Source of the DNA: Acanthaster planci
Lineage: Eukaryota > Echinodermata > Asteroidea > Valvatida > Acanthasteridae
Assembly: GCF_001949145.1 (NCBI RefSeq)
Contig: NW_019091441.1
Coordinates: forward strand, 445,807 to 467,301
Length of the DNA: 21,495 bases
Direction: 5' to 3'
A model generated the notes under the pieces. The model was not told the origin of the DNA. It searched no databases and was given only the letters and a program-made list of their open reading frames with translations. How positions within the stretch are numbered: the stretch's first letter is position 1; each line of letters begins with the position of its first letter. This document shows, one piece after another, positions 9,597 to 19,500 of the stretch. The translations under genes and the position numbers were made by a program.

Positions 9597-10463
9597 TTAA
9601 AGTATATTGTATATACATGTATTATGGCTTTGGAACTTCTTAGGGAAATAAAGTCAGAGGACCCAGTAACCTGTTACCTCTAGAGTGACAGGGCTTCCCT
9701 CAGAACTGCATGTAAATGTAGGGGTCAATCATAGTGCTGAGAGGTACATTAGTTCTAGGGGTACCGTAGTTCTAGCACATTGTTACTGCCTCACAAAATC
9801 AGGCACTAGTACTGGATACACGGCCTCAGCTGAAAATAATTGCTTCATTTTCTGATCATTCGTATGAATGGGACATTTTCCCCTAAGAGGCCATCCGAGT
9901 TTTTCATTTTAATTTTAGACTGCTTTTTAAGGACCACTAATCCCTCCAAACCTCAGCAAATTGGGTCTGAATAGATGTCTATCTATGTAAGCTACATGTG
10001 TAATTCTCATTTTTGAAAAGTGTAGGGTTTGTATGCTTGTGAAAAATCATGGTGACGAAAAATGGATGGCCTCAAGTAAGTAGATTGAATTCAGGTCCTT
10101 GCCTTATAGCTACATTGATGACATGTTTTGTATTTTGTATCTGCCTGTATGTTACATGTCAACTGGACAAAAATTTTGGACCTAGTAGGGTAGAGTTCAA
10201 GGTCATTATAGTTCGGACATTATAAAGGGTTTGTTCACCTGAAGTTATGACAGGCTTAGTAGAAAGCAACTTCGAACTTAATATGTGTGTGTTAGTTTTG
10301 GTTTCCTGTGAAGTCTTTTTAATTTGAAACCACAGGTCCAAGGTCAAGTATCTGCACAATTGAAAAATGTCAATTTATTTCCTGTTTTGTTTTTCAAAAA
10401 GAGGTAGACTCATCTGGGAGACATATTCTACAGAAATAACCTGTACTTTCCTAAAGCCTGCAG
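9597..10463. other. non-coding stretch before the first coding exon
   Basis: No gene or repeat was recognised here. The stretch ends in the splice acceptor at 10463, so it is taken as the 3' end of a 5' intron. Confidence 0.4.
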
Positions 10464-10589
10464 TTCACCATGACAGCCAAGAACACAACAGCCCTGCTGC
10501 AGAAGCTACGGAGTTTGATGAAAGCCAAGCAATACATAGGAGCAGAGCCCATCCAGGCTTACATCATACCATCCGGGGATGCTCATCAG
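10464..10589 (+). CDS. XPNPEP1: XPNPEP1 first recognised coding exon (residues 1-40)
   Basis: A pyrimidine-rich stretch ending in GCCTGCAG at 10463 looks like a splice acceptor, so six bases (TTCACC) of 5' UTR or upstream coding precede the ATG at 10470. ATG sits in a good context (ACC before it). The exon encodes [15 protein letters not shown], then a lysine-rich helix, then [15 protein letters not shown], and ends CAG|GTATAC at 10589/10590 in phase 0. The acceptor implies at least one exon further 5', probably mostly 5' UTR. The longer open frame over 10367-10729 is in another frame and is not used. Confidence 0.9.
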
Positions 10590-13500
10590 GTATACATGTG
10601 GCATTAAGGTGTCACAGTATTAATAATGGCTTGTCTTATAAAATTGCTAAATGGTTTTTGAAAGAGGAGATACGTCTTGTTGGTTCTTTATCCTGCTCAG
10701 TTGAAACTCAATCGTGTGTGGCTTACTAATACAGGCTAGTGTTTGAACTTTGCATCTGTGAACTAGAGGTGCATCAGGACGTCATGCACATACATGTATA
10801 ACTTCAGGAGTTTAGTGTCAGATTGGGTACTATACTTGGACTTAATTGACTGATTTGGTTACAGCACCCCTGCATGATGTGAACAGTGAACAGGACCTCA
10901 AAATGTTTCGTAAAGAACAAAGTCGTTGGGAATGGTTTTGTGACTTCTCAACAAATATTGCATTCAAATGGAATTATTTACATGTTTCAAGTGTATTTGT
11001 TTATATCGAAGCTGAATCTAATGTGGAGGTGTTGAAAAACAAACATTGACTGGTTATCTGGAAATGTAGTAAATTTAGCCTCCCACGATGATCTGTAGAA
11101 TTCACCATGGATCACCCTATGAGGCCTAGTTAAATAACTACACTACTTCAAGCACTACTGAAATCTTTTTGCATGCTTACAGCTTGTATGGCTATTTTAG
11201 TCACAAAACAAATATGCTACAGTTACTGAGTATTTTATACCTTCATGTATTTACAAAACTATTAAATTTGTTGCAAGCTTTGGCTTTGTACTTGAACAAC
11301 TCTGTGTTGTATTTTTTTCCTTAAGCAATTACAGAGATACTTGCATGAGATTTTTTTCTGCTATTGATGTTATGTCTACATGTAAGAGAAAAGGGAAATT
11401 GATATTGAACTGAATGATCATTGAGCCAGCACTTATATCAGGGGCTGTTTCTGCTCTGTCCATGATGGGTGTCTGCTGTTTGTTTCAGAGTGAGTACCTT
11501 GCAGCATGTGATTGCCGTCGCGCTTTCATATCAGGATTCACAGGCTCTTTTGGTAAGTTTATTTGGCCATTTGGTGAGTTTATAAATGATAACCATGATC
11601 ACCTACCTGTATAGTCCAATTTTATTCTAAAGTTCAATTGTCAGGTTGATCTTTGGTACCTATTGTTTTTAATCAAGATATTACTGTTTTTCACAATGGC
11701 TGTCCTCTGGGCTTTTACACATCAAATACTTGAAATTTGGTATGAAATAAAAGGTGTGCAATCAAAATTAAAATTAGATCCCATCCAAACCTGACCTTGG
11801 ATTGGGTTGAATGCAGTAAAAACTTGACTTTTTTGACTTGATGAAAATTCATGAATTCCTTTATCGTAAGTTATTATTAAATGTGGCAGTGATAGTTTTA
11901 TCAAACATTTCCCAGCTTTTGCTCAACATTCTGCAGCCAAAACCCTCTCTCCGTAACATCATTCATTGTACTAATTTTAACCCTGCCATAGGATGTTTCT
12001 CAAGGCATTACATAATGCATCAACAAGTATTATTAGGCCAGGGGCTGTCCCACTCTTTATTTACTATCATATTATGATGACGTCATATGAATATTGCAAG
12101 TAAGTAGTTTGAAATTTTTTGTGAATTTATATGGAATGTTTACGAGTATTTCTGCCTATTCAAGAAGTCTAAGATTACACTTGAAAGGGACAATGTCACA
12201 ATTTATCGTTATGGTATAATATCTAAAAATTGGAACCAATTAAAGATGATTGGCCTCAGGGTTAAGAGCATGGGATCTGTAGTTGGCGAGTAGAGCCGCA
12301 GGTTGCGGGTTCGAATCCAGCCTGGGGTCATAGTGCATGTGCCCTTGGGCAAGGCAATTGTTACTGATTGCTTCTTCCCATCCAGGAGTAATTGGGTACC
12401 TGTTAGGGCAGAGATGGTTCTTGTAGTTGATTTAGCTGCTTGTACTGAAATGACTGTATCGTGCTATATACTCCCCAGGGAGCTGAGATGATATTTGGAA
12501 TGTGTTGTGGGCCCAATGAGTGGTGGTGATAATAACAGAAAGCACTTTGGTCTTAGTTAACAGTGCTATAAAGCACATTATGATTTGATGACACACAAAT
12601 AAGAGCTCTCATCCTTATCTGTGTGAACAATGTGAGTCAAGCTGTGTCCTGCAGCCTCAGACCTTGAGTGTCATTTATAGAATGCTAGCAGCACCAAAGA
12701 GAGCCACCTTCTGCAACAATTCCACCATCACAGTTGAGCTGATCACATCGAGGTGTTTCTCCAGGGACCTGAGAATGGTACCCAGTGCTCTTGCAACAAC
12801 TGGGATGACCTTCAGTTGACTTTCTACAACTTAAGAAGTTCCCTCACCAAATCCTGGTTCTTTAGGACCTCCTTCTAGCTTGTAACCCTTGTATCACCAG
12901 CACAGCCACATCTATAATGTGGCACAACTCTGCTCCCTTATCTAGAACATCCAGCCACCTGGGTTCTACAGCATGGTCAATCTGGTTGTTGAAGTTCCAG
13001 AGAACCTTTTCCTCCTCTGTTTCAAGAACCTTCTACAGAACATGTTCCCACCGCTTGTCCTTGATCCCTCGTTTCCAACTCACATCCCAGTGGATCACTC
13101 TGGCTAACTTATCATGCCTCCCCTTGCATTCTTTGTGGGCCATCTTGCTGTATTTTACAAACCAAATCAAATAAAGTTTCCTCTTTGTCCCATAAATCCT
13201 GCGCATTGGAGATATGTTGGCACCCCCTGTCCTCACCTTCATCGTGTTCGTCCGCAGTGCCTGATCCTGTCCAGCAGTTATCAGACCATCCATCTCCTTC
13301 AAGTCACCTTTCTTCGACCGTACCTTTCTTACTCCCTGCCACCTCTTCCATGCCCCTCATAAATTTCCCGTGGAGTGGCTTCCCTTCCCAAATTCTAAGC
13401 TTTTCCTCCTTCCTTGCCCTCCTATACTTAGCAGCGTCACCTTCCTTTCCCACGGTGTATTTCTTAGCCATCCTCAGCAATCCATCCTGCGCCCAAGAGA

Positions 13501-16500
13501 CCTTTTTTCTGAATGCTTACACAGTCTGTCATGCTCATCATTCCCCCCTCCCTCCTTTGGTCCTTGGCAAGTACAGCCTCCTAAACTTAGCCCTTGGATG
13601 CAGCATATTATGCATGGTCATCAGTTTCCTGTCATTGGGTCAACAGACTCCACCTCCCCCTTGGTCTAGTCAACAATCCCAGCACTGCACTGTGTCTCAT
13701 TCGCAACACAGCGATGGCTGTTCAAGTAGCTTGAAAATAAATAACATGGAAACAAATGTAGTTTTTATGACCAAACTAATTGAAATTGAAAGAGAGATGA
13801 CAAGTTGATCCTCTGTTGTATTTATACAATGAATGGCTTGATACTACCACAGGGTGATTATCTCGATTAATTGATTAATCATGATTAGTTCCTCCTAATC
13901 GTTTCACTTCTCGTGGATTCCCAGCACGATTACATGTAGTAACTGTAGAATTATATGGGAGTAGTGATTGTTACGGAGTACCAAGTTACACACACAACCA
14001 CGCTGTACATGATATGATCCAGGGCACACCTGCTTTATTTTGGCAGTCTCCACTGACAGGCTAGTGGTCGACTGGGTTGGCGGCAGTTCAGTTCAACAAA
14101 CTTTAGCCTTTCCTACTGTTAACCTTTAATAGTCCAAAAATGTAGCAAGAGTTGCCAACTGCATGTATCCAAGGCTTCTGTGTCATGTTGAAAGGAAGTA
14201 AACTGCCCGTAGTTCATGGGTTCATAAATTCATTCCAAACAATCTGGATGTTTCAAATTACACACAGATCTATTTTTTGATGCTAGTTATTTTGTGTCTT
14301 GGAGTTTTGAACTTTGTGAGTGAAACAAGTAAATGTAGAACAGCCTTGCTGCCCCATCCACAAAACTTTGGAAGTTTCTCTGTTTCATAATTTTTTCCAC
14401 ACTTGGTGAAGGGTTTGTAGAATAATTAGCTTGGTGGGTCTGATGAGTAATGCCTGAACTGTCATACTTCATGCTCAATGAATGAAACAATTTTTCTTCA
14501 TGTGAAATTCTGATTTCCAGTATTTTTTACCTTATTTTGTATAATTCAGAATAATTGCTTCATTCTATCCCCCGTAATGCGATTGAACTCAAAAACTTTA
14601 CACAAATGAGAATTTCTCTTGGTAATGGTCGAATGTGATCACTTACTGCACTGGCAGACCTCAAAAGTTCAGACAGAATGCCCTTTGAGACAGATAGGAA
14701 CCGAAACCCAACCCCGTGGCCGCACTGTGCAGCCCCAATCTTAGAAAGTGTGCCAGATACCCGCCCAGTTTAGCAGTGCCAAAATGCCGTCCGGGAGACT
14801 GTGGCTGCAATCATAGGCCAGTAATTCATCCATCGGTTTGTGATGAATTATTCATATTGCCTCACATGCTCAAACAATGAATGAAGTCTGAACAAGAATG
14901 TCTGTGGGCTATACCATTGAGAAGTTTAGGTAGGTTATTTAGAACTTCAAAGTGTGAGAATATGGAATAAAAGTAACTGAGTAATCAGAATTTTTCCCAG
15001 GTTTAAAGGCAAGAACTATTCAAACAGTTTCAGACAAGCTAGCAGCTTTTTTACTTTGAAACTGTAGAAATCTGCAATCTGTATTAGAGCCTCCACAACA
15101 AAGATTTATTAAAATTGTCCTATACACGTTCAGAATGGAATCGGCGGCCAGGCATCCTTTTTTTGGCAGACGATGTAGTTTTCCAATACTTGACTGCAGC
15201 TCGGCTGCAGGCCTCGAATGTTTTTTTTTTACCTGACTTTGAAGTTGTTGACGCATAGTAAGTCTGACAGTGCCACAAAATATCAAGTTAGATGCAAAAG
15301 AGCCAAACATTACCGTACTTCAAATTAATTAAAATGCTTCAGGCCTACAATTAGGGATTGGTTTTATAGATGAAGCCTCAGACAGAGACGAAGTTGAAAA
15401 ATGGCCCTCAGTCACATGTAGTCGTTGTATGTACTCGGATCCAACTGGAGCTCAAGCCGTAACTATTCCAGTATAACCCGTATGTAATTGTGATAATTTT
15501 ATAGCAGCTACGGAGAATTCTGTCACTGGCTTTCCAGATTTCAGAATTAATGAAATAACATAAAAGCAGAAAACACAGAAAACAAACTTGCCCTGGCAAT
15601 TTCTGCAATGAAACTGATGAAAGCACCATATTCACGTGTTGACACCATGTCTCAGAATTTTTGCCACTACTCGTGATTAATCCATTAATTGCGATTAGTT
15701 TGTGTATGATTAATCGATTAGCAAAATTCACTAATCGCCCAGCGGTACTTGATACTACCAATACTTCAAAGGAGAACTCTAGCAAGGTGCGAAAGGAAGC
15801 CATTTGTTCGAATTTGAGAACAATTGCCTCAGAAATATGTACATTGTGACACTCTGTGGACAATATCAAGTTTACTTGGTGAAGCTTAAAAAATGTGTAG
15901 TGCTTTCATCAGAGAGGAAGTTATCATTCAACATATATGAAGAGTAAAAAGTTTCCCCATTCCAACTCCATCATTCAAGCCCTTTGCTTAAAAAGATTGA
16001 CTTTCTGATGTTAGCTGTTGAAATGCTACAATGCCATCGAAGTGGACACTCTACTTTGTAAATAAGATGTGTTTAAACCACATATCCACAATGGGAAAGA
16101 TTGAACTAATGGACCATGGGGTACATCACTCATGCACCATGGCATGGCAAATCACATGATCAATGCCCGACCAATTAAATTTCTTAATCTATTATGTCCT
16201 GGCCTACACGTTAGAAAGTGTTTCAACTGTTTCAGATAGGTAGTCAGTTCATATTATGATGTCTCTGTGAGCTGGTCTTCTGTGCTGTAATGTTTTTGTT
16301 GAAAACAACTTTGATGAAGATCCCAGTTTTAAAAGTACCCAAAGAGGAAACTGTGCTCAAAGTCTTCAGGAATTAAGGATTGAATAATTAAAACAATAGA
16401 ATAATATAAAAACAATAGAACAATAAACCCTAAACTAAACAAACAGTGCTATGGCTAGGTCTATTGTCTGCATGACTCCATGTATTTCCAGTGGAGTGAA

Positions 16501-19500
16501 GACATAGACCTGCTTATAGCTAACCGATTTGGATGCAGCCAAATACACACTTAAATAGCAATAGAAACTATTGGTGATCAAAAATCAGCCTGATTAAACA
16601 AAGACACCTGATTGATGATATCAATGGAAGTATGTGTGATGTCACAATTTGTAGAACAAGAAATGTTTTCTATGTTTTGAGTCAAGCTGACTTTTTCATC
16701 TCTTAACTCCTTCGCGCCGGGACGTGGCTAGAAACGCCTTAAAAATTGAGATCCTCAGCCCGCTTTTCAGCTATTATTCTCGGCCCAAGCTGGACCGAAC
16801 ACAGTGAAAGAAGGCAGACCCTGGCACTTGTGTATATGGTAATTGACCTTTGTTTGTAGCCCAGAAATGAAAAGACCGAATTCGCATCATAATTACCAGC
16901 TTCACAACAGTCCCCACTTTGAAAAGAGGCAACGGGAATGTGGAAGCTTGAGTAGAGCCGCATGCCACCGAACAATCAGCCTTTTCACCGTGTAATTCAA
17001 AGTGTGCAGAGCACGCAGGGCCACAAACCGAGAATTGCGGTTTGGCAGGTGGCCTTCGTGGCCAAGTGAGGCTGGAATTCTTGGAGTTGGCTTTCGGGAA
17101 GAAATTCCCAGCGCGAAGGGGTTAAAAAGTTCACAACTTCATTATAACTCATTTATGTCCAAATGTTCAATAACAAATGCAAAGCTGTATTTATTTTTTC
17201 TAGTACTTACACCGCAATCACAATTGCTGAGCATAATACAAGCTCTCAGCAGCAAAAGACATCTTACATACCTGCACAATTGAATCATGGTAACCACAAT
17301 GAAAAGCTTCAAATTCCAGTTTGGTTTGATTTTAGCTTTATTTCAAAGAAATAATTGCTGATTCATGGGGATGATATTGTTTCATATGAACAGGGACGGC
17401 CATAGTGACCAATGACATTGCTGCTCTGTGGACAGATGGCAGGTACTTTCTACAAGCAGCACAGCAAATGGACTCCAATTGGACCCTAATGAAGCATGGT
17501 ATGTGGATTAAACAAAGAAAAGCTTGATTTTGTCTCTCATCTCTCGAACACTTTAATACTTTGAATGTAGTGAGCATTTGGCTTGGAATTTCACTTGTTA
17601 CAATTAGGCATGCACAGGTAGCAAGCAAAAAATCTTGGCAGCCAAACTCGGAACTTTGCAGAGCATAGAAAGATTTTACAGATTTGGTGGGACAGTATAA
17701 AATGAAGGCTTTGTAGTACAATTGCATGTCGTTTTAATCTGTTCCAGATGGTATCAGTTTAAGAATAGCACCGTTTTTGTACATGAGAACATGATTTTCT
17801 CCAGGATCTATAGTTAAATTACTGCTGCAGATTTTGACATTGACTCACTTTGTTGAATGTATAAAGCTCTGCAAACAAAAATGCCTGAATTGGACACTGT
17901 CTGAGTTTTTTCCTGAATTTCTTATATGGTGGAATGATTCCCTTCCAAGCTTTTATTGAATTATTTTCTTCGATTTTTGGCTTGCTGCAGACTTGCTAAG
18001 GGAATTGTAAGATGTTCTAAGAAAAGGATATGCTTACCAACAAGACTGTATGATTGTTTTCTATAAATTCAATTTTACAGGTTTAAAGACAACACCTACC
18101 CAAGAGGATTGGTTGGTTAAGGTAATTAGAGATTACTGAGAGTGCTGTCTAGCAAACCAGCGGGCTGATGGTTGGCCGTGTTTGGTGGACTAGCTTTCTT
18201 TGCGATGGCAGGCTCTGGTTGATAATTCTTTAAAAATGGAATTAGGACAGCACAAGTTGCCTTAGTGAACAATAATTTAAATGTTTTCAACGAGATGATG
18301 ATGTACAAGTCTGAAAGTATATTAACTTGCATGCATCCATTCTCATTATGTACTTTCTGTTACCACTTAATGACCTGCTTTCAAGAACCAGTTAACTTTC
18401 AAGAGAAACCTGTAAACAGTGGTGGCTTTGATCATTTTGGTCCTTCCTTCACATTTATCAGCCAATACAAATCCAGATACAATATTCTAGAGGCTTCATT
18501 TAAGTTGTACTTATTTATTTATATCTAATCATCCAACAGCACATTTAGCGCTAGTTACAGGATGATAATGAGTGACGAAGACGATAAAGAAGTGTTTAGT
18601 TTTAGAGATGGGAGGAAAACCCAGGATAAATGCTTCGGGGAAAATCCCCAGACTCGGGTAGGAACTGAAACCCAATCCACATGTGGACTGAGGCGGATTC
18701 GAACCCAGGCCTCTAGAGGTGGAAGGCGACGAAAGAAAGTACACCAACCCGACTCCCCTACTTGAATTTATTATGCTATTTTTCTTTGTGTTACAGAATT
18801 TACCCAAAGGTGCTCGGGTTGGTGTTGACCCATTCCTGTTTGCACACGGTAAGATGAATATATTAGGCTAGAATAGGTTGGGAGAAGAGAGCAGACATGT
18901 TAGGATTAACCACATTCTGCCGGGTGGTTTGAAAAATGCAGTGCACATAATTGGGACTTTTTCAAGATTTTCAGTTTTCAAATTTCTTCAAAAATTCATC
19001 ATTTCAATTAATGGACGTTTACACCCACATGAATTACTGTCTGGTGGCCACTCTAGTTTGACAGACAAAAATCTATCGACGCCCGAGTATTTCAGCAAGG
19101 CAAGCTGCCTTGTAAAAAGAGCCCAGATTGTGCGGTGTTATGTAACTTTCTTTTGTTCATGAACCTGGCACTGTGCTGTTGACCTCTTTTCAACAGGGGC
19201 CAGATTATTGTGCAGCGTTGCTGTGTGGCTCATCGCTGCGGTGGTGGAGCACTTTTGTCCCCAGTAGTAATCCACTTGCATTAAATGCCCCAAACTGTGG
19301 TATACTGTTTCAAAACAAGGCTGGATTTTCTCCACTATGGAGAGTGAAAAAATGTCGGTAATGCCCAGCAGCCTGGTCATTTGTTCCAAGAACGGTCTTT
19401 TGTTACAAGGCCAGTTCCCTTTTGTCCAATTTTGGAGACCCCGGCCACACGTATAAACACACGGTGCTCGAAACTGGGTCCCCCGGCAGGAAGTGGTTAA

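Noticed and set aside
9318-9600. interstitial telomere repeats
   Set aside because: Only two TTAGGG-type units occur at each place, and they coincide with inverted-repeat borders, not with an array.
10367-10729. 120-codon open frame on the + strand
   Set aside because: It overlaps the first XPNPEP1 exon in a different frame and runs through the splice donor. The exon frame has the family similarity.
12250-12322. tRNA gene
   Set aside because: A and B boxes are present, but the 3' acceptor half does not pair with the 5' end and a long SINE body follows directly.
13185-13808. 207-codon open frame on the + strand, longest in the window
   Set aside because: It is antisense to the LINE fragment. 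Its Pro/Ser/Leu-rich composition comes from the purine-rich - strand coding remnant.
14690-14720. third SINE copy (TAGGAACCGAAACCCAA)
   Set aside because: Similarity to the 18.66 kb SINE covers only about 20 bases, and no B box follows.
15408-15869. 153-codon - strand open frame
   Set aside because: It runs across the ATTAATC-rich repeat, has no family features and lies in an intron on the opposite strand.
18695-18760. tRNA gene on the - strand
   Set aside because: It has a consensus B box but no cloverleaf closure. The context is a SINE body.
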